A stretch of 64,000 bases of DNA from DSOI01 sp041394885 (lineage in GTDB: Bacteria; Acidobacteriota; Terriglobia; Bryobacterales; Bryobacteraceae), in contig JAWKHI010000021.1 in the NCBI GenBank assembly GCA_041394885.1, forward strand, positions 54,404 through 118,403. The letters are read 5' to 3'. The notes beneath the pieces were generated by a model. The model was not told where the DNA came from. It did no database searches and was given only the letters and a program-made list of their open reading frames with translations. Positions 7,584-15,943 of the stretch are shown here, one piece after another; the stretch's first letter is position 1; each line of letters opens with the position of its first letter. Position numbers and translations under genes: made by a program.

Positions 7584-10206
7584 CTACTGACTGATGACAC
7601 TTCGCCGCTCGTCAACGTGCCGTCGACTGAGATCGGCGCCACGGGTCAGGGGCGGTGGACTGCCCGGGGCGCGAAGCACGGAGCCCAGGGGATACGGCAC
7701 AACGTTCGGGAGAAATACTTCGACCGGCGTATCGTCCGGAGGATCAATCACGAAGGTTTGGTTGATCGCGTTTCTTCGGTTCGATCCATTGGCGTCACGC
7801 ACGAATGGTCCCGATAGCCAGAGGGCTGGATTTGACGCGCCGCGGGCGTAGTCGCCGGCAGCGAAGCAGAGCACTTCCTGGTTCTGCGAGTTCTTACAGC
7901 GCCCGGTACGGGTAAGCCAGTATGCCGGCATTGTGGACGCCATGGTTCCAGCGATTCCGTCGCTACCTGCTGGAAAGAACGCGATCCTCTGTTCCACCAC
8001 TGGGAAGGGCGCCGAGCTGTCCACTAACTCGAGATAGGAATACCAATATCCGCTGTTCGCATCCGTTGTGATGGAAGTAGTGCCGAGCAGTTGATGCTTT
8101 TGCTTCTGGTCAATCACCGCACAGCCACGGTTGGATGTGCAGAAGTTGAGGTTGTTGTATCTGCTGTTTCCGTTCGCATAGGCCCTGGAGAACACAACCG
8201 ACCAATTGCCGTTTGACGAGCCACGCGCGTCAATGAGAGGGGCCAGAAAAATAGGCCACACGCCTGGGGGAGTCTGGATCGGAGGGGCCGCAGACCCCGG
8301 TATATAGCCCTGCTCGTTCGGGGGTGGAATCCGGTAAACATGGTTCTCCGGTTTTTCGTCGGGAAAACTAACTATTGGCTGGCCGTTGTATGTAAAGCTA
8401 ATCCCGTCGTTGCTCGACTCCCACCGTTCGATTGCCCATAGGCGATTGGCGTCGTCGATCACGGGAACAAAGACGTGGAAGTTCCCGGCCCAGATCAGTC
8501 GGCTGAGTGGCCCTTTCCTCGCTCCCGAACCGCCGGCCGTTGCAACCTGGGTCATGCCGCCAAAGTTGAGCCCGCCATCGGTTGAGCGAGCGGTGTAGAA
8601 CTTCTCGATTACAGGATCAGGAAGCACCGAGCCCAGATGCGCTCCCACCAGAATTGTCGGTTGCTGACCATTCCCAGATGTCCGGATCGCGAGCGACGGG
8701 TAGTCAAGCCCGGCCAGGGCGCCGTTTACTTTGACCGGCGCCGTGGACCAATCACTGAAAGGAAAGAGAGACGACCGGCCAAAGTATACATCGCCAGTGT
8801 TTGAAAGGCCCACATATACAAAGCGCTGGTTCGTGGCATCGAATTCAAGGAAAACGTCGGACAAGGGCCAAGTATTGACCTTGGGCAGTTCGTAAATCGA
8901 CGGCCCCCAATTGGCTCCTCCGAACGCATCCGCGCTCTGTACCCTGACGTATGCGCCATTGAACGGGGGATTCGGGTCCGGCCCGAAGGCGTGCCATGAG
9001 GTAGCCCATACCCTTGTCCCATCGTTCAGGACCCCGCTTGCCGTGGAGGGCTCCCAGACGTTGCCGTGGGTGTTGCTATTGGGACTGAGTTCGGTGTTCG
9101 AGATTAGGTCGATCTGCGGGGCCTTCAAGGGCAGAGACAGCAATGGCTGCCAGCCTGAGTTTCCACCACTAGAGTCTACAACTCCACTGAAGGCAAGTCT
9201 CCGGCCTGCAAAACCCTTCGCAAATTCAATCGAGAGCGACAGAGTGTAGTCGTTTCCGCTAGCTGTTCGACTTCCAGCGTTGATCTTACACTGGGAGTTC
9301 TGAAGGGGAAATCCAGCGCCCGTGCCCAAGTTCGCGGGCCCGGTGACCCCCGCCAGCGGGCCAAGGTCAGCTACCAAGTAGACATCGGTATCATTCGGGT
9401 TGGCGATATAGCAGGCATGGTTGCCGTCCAGATCGGCGTTGATCAATAGCCATCGGCCCGCAAAGCTGAAGTCGTTGGTCTTCCGAAATCGTGCCGAAAT
9501 CAACTGATTGGGAGACGATGGATTCCCGGACGTAACATAAAGGCCGGTCGGCATGGGTTTGCTCCCGATCGATGAAGCCGGCCAAGTTCTCCAAGTGCCC
9601 ATCGCCTGCCATCCTGAACTGAAAGCCGGATACGACCCAAAGGCCTTGCTCCTGGCTGCCATGTATATCACCATGTCTCCCCGTTGGTTGGAGTTCGCGC
9701 TCGGCGTGGTGCCGTTCCCTTGGTAGACGGGGTTGAACTGCACCGTGATCACGAGCGAATACTTAGGCGCCGGCCCAGGGACGGCCTGAGCGCTGTTCAA
9801 GGTAACTGTGCACTGGGTGTTCGCTCTTGGAGCGCCTGGCGGACCGCCAATCAGATGAGTGGGATCTCCATCGTCTTGAACTAGATAGAATCCTCCGTCT
9901 AGGACGGTATAGGCCATGTAGCACGAGTCTTTGCCGTCTAGCGAGCCGTGAATAATGATATTCAGCACGTCTAAGGTGGATAGGTCGCTCCCGATGCCAG
10001 GAGTGAAGTCGAATGTGAATTGCTTGCTGCTCGATCCGTCCAATACACCCGCGACGATCTGAGGCGGTGGACTAGTAGGTGTTACAGCGATCGGGCCCAA
10101 TCGGCCGGCTCTCGCCCCCCCCCCCACACGTAAGGAGGCCGACAGCCAGTACGAGTATTTGTCGGCCTGACGGAGCTTGAAACAGGCGAGAACAGAGCAT
10201 AAACAT
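7584..10206 (-). CDS. Large secreted lipoprotein with two copies of an acidobacterial repeat domain; one-base frameshift at a poly-G tract
   Basis: The best start is the ATG at 10206 (GGGAG six bases upstream). It encodes MFMLCSRLFQAPSGRQILV followed by LAVGLLTCGGG, a convincing lipoprotein signal with LLTC as lipobox. This frame runs into a tract of 11 G (plus-strand C at 10115-10125) and leaves it one base out of phase with the body. With 10 or 13 G the frames join and give about 873 residues. The body has two copies of a ~130-residue domain (LDGKDSCYMAY ... YLV and LDGNHACYIAN ... YLV), then a BNR/sialidase-like propeller region (FYTARSTDGGLNFG). The uninterrupted frame could start only at a weak TTG (10235) without a signal peptide. 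The gene looks less GC-rich than its neighbours. Function is unknown; surface exposure is inferred. Confidence 0.75.
10115..10125. repeat. Homopolymer C11 (G11 on the coding strand)
   Basis: Eleven consecutive C on the plus strand lie directly after the Cys codon of the lipobox of the minus-strand gene. The two flanking frames differ by one base, so tract length decides whether the signal peptide is joined to the protein. Confidence 0.93.
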
Positions 10207-10330
10207 GGTATACTCCCATCGGATTTGAATAGCAAGAGAAAAAATCAGGCCAAATAATCCATGTTGCTACGGGATTTTGGAGTCTGTAACCGAACTGACT
10301 GTCTGCTTCCGCTGCAGGATGGGCACAACT

Positions 10331-11033
10331 CGGGCTGGTAACCAAACTCGAGAAGCGGTTCTCCAAGGGTCTGACCTTCCTTGCCTCCTATACCTGGGCG
10401 CACGCTCTCGACAATCTGGACGAGGTGGGCAACGGCGAGGGCACGGGCGTGCTGAAACCCTGGGATCGCAATCTCAATCGCGGGAACTCGCTGACCGACG
10501 TACGGCAGCAATTCGTGTTCAGCAGCACCTACGAAATTCCGATCGGCAAGGGCAAGGCCCTGCTCGGCGATGCCAGCCGCGCTGTGGACCTCGTTCTCGG
10601 CGGATGGCAGTTGGGCGGGGTTCTCTCGAAAGTGACGGGCGAGTACGTCACCGTCACCACTTCGGGCGGCATCACCAACGCCGGCGGCGCGGACCGTCCC
10701 AATCGCATCGGCGACGGGAATCTTCCCAGCGCCCGGACAATCGACCGGTGGTTCGACACCTCGGCGTTCCAGGTGCAGCCGCAGTACACCTACGGCAATT
10801 CGGGCCGGGCCATCATCGAGGGCCCAGGCGTCATCAACCTGGACTTCTCGCTGGCCAAAACGTTCTCGTTGACCGAGCGGTTCCGGCTGCAGTTCCGCGC
10901 CGAGGCGTTCAACGCGTCCAACACGCCGGCATTCGGGAACCCGGGAACGAATATCACCACTCCGGGCGCGGGCGCGATCACGTCGGCCGGCGAGCCGCGG
11001 CGGGTTCAGTTCGGGCTGAAGCTGCTCTATTGA
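10331..11033 (+). pseudogene. Truncated second copy of the TonB-dependent receptor 3' end
   Basis: The 703 bases match 5776-6481 almost exactly, including the same stop codon, but the ~2.5 kb that encode the signal peptide, regulatory domain, plug and most of the barrel are missing. The frame is open from about 10299, with only an internal GTG (10425) as a possible start, so any product would be a ~200-residue barrel fragment without export signal. High identity means the duplication is recent or has been kept similar by gene conversion. Confidence 0.88.
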
Positions 11034-11071
11034 AACCCCGGTGAGAAGTATCCGGCCACCGCGGCACTGCA

Positions 11072-11947
11072 TTGGTGCCAGTGGCCAAGGACCTACGACT
11101 TGATTTCGACGGTGCGCTCAAGGAACTCTGGGAGCGCGACCGTCCCTCGCTTCTTCATTCGCTGACCGGCGGTGTCGCGATTCAGAAAACCCTGAACGTC
11201 GAGTTGCCGAGCGTTCAGGTCCGCCGCGCCGACATCGTCTACCTGCTGGCCGACGGCACGATCCTCCACGTGGAGTTTCAAAGCTCCAATGATCGCGACA
11301 TCGCGTATCGCCAAGGGATCTACTGCCTGCTGCTCGGCCAACGCCACCGGTGCGTCGTTCGCCAAGTGGTCCTCTACGTAGGCAGGGCGCGGATGACCAT
11401 GCCGGACTTGCTCGAAATCGGTGGAACCACCGTTCGGTTCGGGTTGCTGGATATCCGGTCCATCCCGGTGGACACCCTGATAAAAACGGGCCGCCCCGCC
11501 GATCTGGCGCTCTCGATCCTGGCCGGTGGCGCCCATCGGATGCTTCCGCGAATCGTCGCCGAAGCGGCCCGCCTCGAGGGCGCTGAGCGAGAGCGCGTGC
11601 TGGTCCAACTGCTGGTGCTGTCAGGGCTGCGTGGATTGCCGGGCAAAGTAGAATGGGAGATGAAGCGTATGGGTGTTGTCATCGATGCCACCAAGAACCC
11701 GGTCCTGATGCGCTATTTGCGCGAGGCCACCGAGCGCGGCAAGGCGGAGGGTCGCGAAGAAGGCCGCGAAGAGGGTCGCGAAGAAGGTAAAGCCGAAATG
11801 CTCGAAGGCCAGTTACAGGAGCGATTCGGCTCAGTGCCCAAGTGGGCGCGAGTCCGTATTCGCCGTGCTACGGCTACCCAACTCGATCTCTGGAGTCGAA
11901 AGCTCCTCACGGCCCCAAACATCGACCAGGTCTTCGGACGGCGCTAA
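11072..11947 (+). CDS. Rpn-family / DUF4351-type putative PD-(D/E)XK nuclease
   Basis: The product has 291 residues. The N-terminal half carries the nuclease core motif with RRADIVYLLADGTILHVEFQSS (Asp, then Glu-x-Gln), as in Rpn/YhgA-like recombination-promoting nucleases and transposase-like DUF4351 proteins. A charged tandem repeat (EGREEGREEGREEG, about residues 226-240) precedes a C-terminal helical segment with FGSVPKWARVRI, typical of DUF4351. The start is uncertain: TTG at 11072 or GTG at 11075, with no strong ribosome site. It follows the truncated receptor copy by 38 bp. Proteins of this family occur as scattered single genes and are linked to RecA-independent recombination in E. 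coli; a role in the adjacent duplication is only a possibility. Confidence 0.8.
   Translation: MVPVAKDLRLDFDGALKELWERDRPSLLHSLTGGVAIQKTLNVELPSVQVRRADIVYLLADGTILHVEFQSSNDRDIAYRQGIYCLLLGQRHRCVVRQVVLYVGRARMTMPDLLEIGGTTVRFGLLDIRSIPVDTLIKTGRPADLALSILAGGAHRMLPRIVAEAARLEGAERERVLVQLLVLSGLRGLPGKVEWEMKRMGVVIDATKNPVLMRYLREATERGKAEGREEGREEGREEGKAEMLEGQLQERFGSVPKWARVRIRRATATQLDLWSRKLLTAPNIDQVFGRR
11749..11795 (+). repeat. Short tandem repeat coding for EGRE units
   Basis: Units of 12 bases (GGTCGCGAAGAA and close variants) repeat about four times within the nuclease gene. Such repeats are common in this family and can change copy number without a frameshift. Confidence 0.75.
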
Positions 11948-11981
11948 CCGGCATCGCTGTCCGCATCCAGCGAGCCGGAGG

Positions 11982-11987
11982 TACAAT
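11982..11987 (+). promoter_or_regulatory. -10 element of the gamma-glutamyltransferase gene
   Basis: TACAAT ends six bases before the ATG at 11994, the same spacing as at 3209-3221, and would place the transcription start on the ATG. No -35 box is evident. Confidence 0.45.
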
Positions 11988-11993
11988 CCCTGT

Positions 11994-13766
11994 ATGCGAT
12001 CCCGCCTCTGGCTCCTCGCCGTGACCTTACTGTGCGCCGCCTCGTGCGCCGCTCAGCAACTGATGTTCTGGCCTGTGCGCGGTACGCGCGAGATGGTGGC
12101 TGCGGCGAATAACTTCGAAGTCGAGTCCGGATTCCGCATCCTCACACAAGGCGGCAATGCCATCGATGCCGGGGTGGCAACCGCGCTTACCGCCTCGGTT
12201 ACCGAACAGGCCCGCTTCGGACTCGGCGGCGAGATGCCTCTGATCGTCAAGATGGCTGGCAAGACGCCAATTGTGATCAGCGGCGTCGGCGTAGCCCCTT
12301 CTGGCGCCACGGCCGAGTTCTACAAGAACCGCAAGCCTGAGCCGTGGGAAGATCCCGCCCGTTTTCCTCCCATTCCGGCGCAGGGGATTCTCGCCGCCAT
12401 CACGCCCGGCGTTTTCGACGGGCTGATGCTTGCCCTCGAACAGCATGGGACGCTGTCGTTCGAGAAGGTGGTGACGCCGGCCATCGAATACGCGGACGGC
12501 TTTCCGATCGGTGAGGAATGGGCGCGCTTCATCCATGCCAACCAGCGGCTTCTCGAATTGTGGCCGGCCTCGCGCGACTTCTTTCTGCCCGGCGGGCAGC
12601 GTCCGGATCGCGGCCAGTTATTCCGCGCCACCAACCTCGCGCGCACCCTGCGCGAATTGGTGAAGGTGGAAAAGAAAACGCGCGGCAATCGCGTCAAGAA
12701 GATCCGCGCTGTCCGTGACTATTTCTATCGCGGACCCATCGCCGCCCGCATCGCCGACTTCTCCAAGGCCAACGGCGGGCTCATCACCCTTGACGACCTG
12801 AAGAACTTCCGTGCCGCTGAGGAAGAGCCCAAAACCACCACCTATCGCGGATACACCATCGTCAAGCCCGGGTTCTGGACCCAGGGTCCGGTGATGATCG
12901 AGGCGCTCAACATCCTGGAGGCCTTCGACCTCAAGGCCATGGGCCACAACTCGCCGCAATATCTCCACACCCTCGTCGAGACGGTAAAGCTCGCCTTCGC
13001 GGATCGCGACCGCCACTACGGCGATCCGAAATTTTCCACCATCCCCGAGGCAACTCTTCTTTCGCGCGAATACGCGGCGGCGCGCCGCAAACTCATCGAT
13101 CCCGCTCACGCGTCGATGGAACATCGGCCCGGCGATCTGGCCGCTCCGCTCAGTTCATCGGTAGCCGGCAAGGGCGACTCCTCCGGCGTCCAGGATACGA
13201 CCTGCGTCAACGTCGTCGACCGGTGGGGCAATCTCTTTAACGCGACTCCGAGCGGCGCCTGGCTGCCTTCGGTGATTGCCGGCGACACCGGAATACCGCT
13301 CTCCACCCGCGGCCAGTCTTTCGTGGTGGCCGACGGGCATCCGAATCAAATCGCACCCGGCAAGCGCCCCCGCGTCACGTTGAGCCCGACCATGGTGTTG
13401 AAGGACGGCAAGCCCTTCCTCATCATGTCGACGCCGGGCGGCGACAACCAGGATCAGGCGATGCTCCAGGTGCTGCTCAACATCGTCGAGTTCGGCATGA
13501 CACCCCAGGAAGCCGTCGAAGCGCCCCGCTTCCAGACCGAGCATTTTCAGGCGTCGTTCGCCTTCCACGAATTCAATCCGGGTAAGGTGGCGTTCGAAAA
13601 ACGAATGCCCGCCCAGGTGCTCGAGCGGATGGCCGGACTTGGCCACATCGTGGAGGTGCGAGGCGAGTGGAGTAACGCGTCCGCACCCACTGTGATTCTG
13701 CTCCGCGAGGGTGTGCTCGATGGCGGGGCTGACCCGCGCCGCGGACGATTCATCTTCGGTCGCTGA
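11994..13766 (+). CDS. ggt: Gamma-glutamyltransferase, secreted
   Basis: Hydrolyses or transfers the gamma-glutamyl group of glutathione and related compounds outside the cytoplasm. The product has 590 residues and a signal peptide (MRSRLWLLAVTLLCAASCAAQQ); a lipid anchor at Cys18 is possible but the lipobox is weak. Substrate-binding GGNAIDAG lies at 53-60. The self-cleavage site and N-terminal nucleophile should be Thr402 in QDTTCVNVVDRWGN, and the C-terminal subunit holds STPGGDNQDQ. The ATG at 11994 is chosen because it begins the signal peptide; the frame is open further upstream, overlapping the nuclease gene. It stands alone and converges on the DinB-like gene 30 bp away. Confidence 0.93.
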   Translation: MRSRLWLLAVTLLCAASCAAQQLMFWPVRGTREMVAAANNFEVESGFRILTQGGNAIDAGVATALTASVTEQARFGLGGEMPLIVKMAGKTPIVISGVGVAPSGATAEFYKNRKPEPWEDPARFPPIPAQGILAAITPGVFDGLMLALEQHGTLSFEKVVTPAIEYADGFPIGEEWARFIHANQRLLELWPASRDFFLPGGQRPDRGQLFRATNLARTLRELVKVEKKTRGNRVKKIRAVRDYFYRGPIAARIADFSKANGGLITLDDLKNFRAAEEEPKTTTYRGYTIVKPGFWTQGPVMIEALNILEAFDLKAMGHNSPQYLHTLVETVKLAFADRDRHYGDPKFSTIPEATLLSREYAAARRKLIDPAHASMEHRPGDLAAPLSSSVAGKGDSSGVQDTTCVNVVDRWGNLFNATPSGAWLPSVIAGDTGIPLSTRGQSFVVADGHPNQIAPGKRPRVTLSPTMVLKDGKPFLIMSTPGGDNQDQAMLQVLLNIVEFGMTPQEAVEAPRFQTEHFQASFAFHEFNPGKVAFEKRMPAQVLERMAGLGHIVEVRGEWSNASAPTVILLREGVLDGGADPRRGRFIFGR

Positions 13767-13796
13767 CCGTTCCCGTTGGCGAGCGTTTGGGCCGGT

Positions 13797-14408
13797 CTAT
13801 TTCGGGTAGCCGGGCGCGGCCTTTACCTCCGCCATCTGCGCCAGATGCCTTTCCGTATGCGCCGACAGCATGAGGATCACCTGATAGGCGTCAATTTCGC
13901 CGACAGGCGTTCGGACGCGGTGTTGGCGTAAAGCTTCCGCTGTCCCGTTGACATAGTCCACCGTGCGTTTGCGGCGCGATTGGAACTCGGCGAGAGCCTC
14001 CTCGCGGTCCGCCCACCGGCCCGATGGCGTCGCCTGGCTGGGCGCGGTGGCTTTTCGGCTGCGATCGGGAATGAGGGACAGGAGTTGCCGGTCCACGGCG
14101 GCCGCCTTGGCTGGATCGGCGGGGGTCGCTGGATTCTCGAGCGCCTGTTGTGCGAAGCCGAACAGGAACTCTTCGGCGAGAATGAGGTGCTCGACGCATT
14201 GGCGGATGGACCAGCGGCCGGGCGCCTGCTGGAAATCCCATTGTTCGCCCGAGAGCACGGCGACCGCGTCCCTGACCGCGCGGCCGGTCTTTTCCAGGTG
14301 CGTCGTGGCCGCCTCGCGTTCGGCGGGTGAGAGCGTTCCGGTTTGTGCGGCTCCCGCTCGGCAAGAACAAACGATCAATAAAATACGAACGATCGTTCTA
14401 TTTGTCAT
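13797..14408 (-). CDS. DinB-like/YfiT-type four-helix protein, exported
   Basis: The product has 203 residues. It has a signal peptide (MTNRTIVRILLIVCSCRAGAAQ) and then a DinB-like four-helix bundle with conserved histidines (GRWSIRQCVEHLILAEEF near residues 75-92 and SAHTERHLAQM near the end). Cytoplasmic relatives are metal-dependent thiol transferases or have no known activity, so the export signal is notable. It is transcribed divergently from the tetR gene. The promoter would be TTGACC-18 bp-TATGAT (14444-14415), with the start codon at the predicted +1. A TetR-type palindrome covers codons 4-7, so the regulator probably controls it. Confidence 0.8.
   Translation of the reverse strand: MTNRTIVRILLIVCSCRAGAAQTGTLSPAEREAATTHLEKTGRAVRDAVAVLSGEQWDFQQAPGRWSIRQCVEHLILAEEFLFGFAQQALENPATPADPAKAAAVDRQLLSLIPDRSRKATAPSQATPSGRWADREEALAEFQSRRKRTVDYVNGTAEALRQHRVRTPVGEIDAYQVILMLSAHTERHLAQMAEVKAAPGYPK
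14387..14398. promoter_or_regulatory. Candidate TetR operator (perfect 12-bp palindrome)
   Basis: GAACGATCGTTC is a perfect palindrome of the kind bound by TetR-family dimers. It lies inside the first codons of the DinB-like gene and at about -39 to -28 of the predicted tetR promoter, where binding would block both genes. Confidence 0.65.
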
Positions 14409-14410
14409 GC

Positions 14411-14444
14411 TGGTATCATAAGCGGACACGATGCCGCCGGTCAA
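14411..14444. promoter_or_regulatory. Overlapping divergent promoters for tetR and the DinB-like gene
   Basis: On the plus strand TGG-TATCAT (14411-14419) is an extended -10 box giving a 5-nt leader for tetR (ATG 14431). On the minus strand TATGAT (14420-14415) is the -10 box, with TTGACC (14444-14439) as -35 at 18-bp spacing, giving a leaderless mRNA for the gene that starts at 14408. The two -10 boxes share five base pairs. Confidence 0.6.
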
Positions 14445-15138
14445 GAGGAAACAATCCGCCGGAACAGCGAAGTTGCGGTCCTCGGTCGATCCGCTGCTGG
14501 CCGCACTCGCGGCGCGCGATTCGAGACCCGATTCCGCCGGCGAGGCCACGCGCCGCAGGATTCTGGAGCACGCGTCCGCCATCGCGTCACGGTCCGGCCT
14601 CGAGGGCCTCACTGTCGGCGAACTCGCGAAACAACTGAAGATCAGCAAGAGCGGCTTGTTCGCTCATTTCGGCTCAAAGGAAGAGTTGCAACTGGCGGTG
14701 GTGCAACACGCCTCGCGCCGGTTCGTCGATGAGATTGTCCGGCCCGCGCTCGAGCATGACCGCGGTTTGCCGCGGCTGCGGGCGATGGTCGAGTTTTGGC
14801 TTGGCTACGTGGAACGAAACGTGTTTCCGGGGGGCTGCTTCTTCGCGGCCGCTTCGCTCGAGTTTGACGGCCGGGCAGGTCCCGTACGTGACCACGTCGC
14901 CGAGGTGACCGCTTGGTGGTTCGACGCCGTGGCCGGCGAGGTGGCCGAATCGCGCCGCCGCGGCCAGTTACAAGCCGCCGATCCGGACCTGCTCGCTTTC
15001 CGGCTGCACGGCTACGTCCAGGAGGCCAACTGGGGATATCAAATGTTCCGGGATGACCGTTGGTTTGTCCGTGCGCGCGCCGCCATCGACGATGCAATTC
15101 GACAGGCCAGCACCGAAATCACGGCAAGCCGCCCATGA
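14431..15138 (+). CDS. TetR/AcrR-family transcriptional repressor
   Basis: The product has 235 residues. Residues ~40-85 form the TetR DNA-binding domain (EATRRRILEHASAIASRSGLEGLTVGELAKQLKISKSGLFAHFGSKEELQ split over three helices). The C-terminal ligand domain contains FPGGCFFAAASLEFDGRAGPVR, seen in the TetR_C subgroup that follows an N-terminal helix with a conserved Cys. The N-terminal ~38 residues are an unusual basic extension. Autoregulation is likely from the operator at 14387-14398. The 3' end overlaps the convergent SDR gene by 20 bases. Confidence 0.92.
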   Translation: MPPVKRKQSAGTAKLRSSVDPLLAALAARDSRPDSAGEATRRRILEHASAIASRSGLEGLTVGELAKQLKISKSGLFAHFGSKEELQLAVVQHASRRFVDEIVRPALEHDRGLPRLRAMVEFWLGYVERNVFPGGCFFAAASLEFDGRAGPVRDHVAEVTAWWFDAVAGEVAESRRRGQLQAADPDLLAFRLHGYVQEANWGYQMFRDDRWFVRARAAIDDAIRQASTEITASRP

Positions 15139-15898
15139 CGCGATCCTGTAACCGGCGCATCCCACGGAGCCACCGGTCATAGTCGGACGCTTTGCGTTGG
15201 AAGTGCTCCGCCACATCGGGGTGAGGGAGGATCAGGAAGCGCTCGGCCCCGAGGCCGCGAACGGCCGCCTCGGCCACTTCCTCGGCGCCGATCGCGGTCT
15301 CTTGCATCCAAGCACCCATCGGACCAATCACCGAATCCACCATCGCCGTACGCACGAAGGCCGGACACAGGCAACTGACGCCGATGCCGCGGCCGCCGTA
15401 GGTGACGGCGATCCATTCCGCGAATCCAAGCGCCGCGTGTTTGCTTACCGCGTAGGGCGCCGCGCCGATCGAGGTCAGCAGGCCCGCGGCCGACACCGTT
15501 TGGAGCAAATAGCCTCGCCCCCGTTCGAGCATATGCGGGAGAACGGTTTGGGCGGCGTACACGTGTGCTTTGACGTTGACTTCCCACGCGCGGTCCCATT
15601 CGGCCGCGGGCGTCTCCACGCCGCCCTCCACCAGGATCCCGGCGTTCGAGCAGAACAGATCGATCTGCCCATGCCGCTCTAGAACCCCGGCCACCAATGA
15701 CTGCACGTCCCCCTGGCTGGCCGCGTCGGCGGTGACGGCCTCCCCACCGCATTCGACCGCGGCTTGGCTCAACTCATCCGCAAGCCGGTCAACGAGGATC
15801 AGGGCCCGGGGTTGCTCGCGCGAAAAGCGCAGGGCCATGGCCCTGCCAATGCCTCGCGCCGATCCGGTAATGACGATCACCTGGTCGCGAAGTTGCAT
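15119..15898 (-). CDS. Short-chain dehydrogenase/reductase (SDR)
   Basis: A classical SDR of 259 residues with an N-terminal nucleotide-binding motif TGSARGIGRA (11-20), NAG at 85-87, catalytic Ser136 (QTVSAAG) and the YxxxK pair Tyr149/Lys153 (YAVSKHAALGFAE). Asp37 at the end of the second strand (LILVDR) suggests NAD(H) preference. The ATG at 15898 has GGAG about nine bases upstream. It ends head-on with tetR, so regulation of this gene by that TetR protein is possible but unproven. Substrate unknown. Confidence 0.9.
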   Translation of the reverse strand: MQLRDQVIVITGSARGIGRAMALRFSREQPRALILVDRLADELSQAAVECGGEAVTADAASQGDVQSLVAGVLERHGQIDLFCSNAGILVEGGVETPAAEWDRAWEVNVKAHVYAAQTVLPHMLERGRGYLLQTVSAAGLLTSIGAAPYAVSKHAALGFAEWIAVTYGGRGIGVSCLCPAFVRTAMVDSVIGPMGAWMQETAIGAEEVAEAAVRGLGAERFLILPHPDVAEHFQRKASDYDRWLRGMRRLQDRVMGGLP

Positions 15899-15943
15899 CC
15901 GTGTTCACTCCGGCTCGCCGTCATCGTTTTCCGGCCCAGAGCA

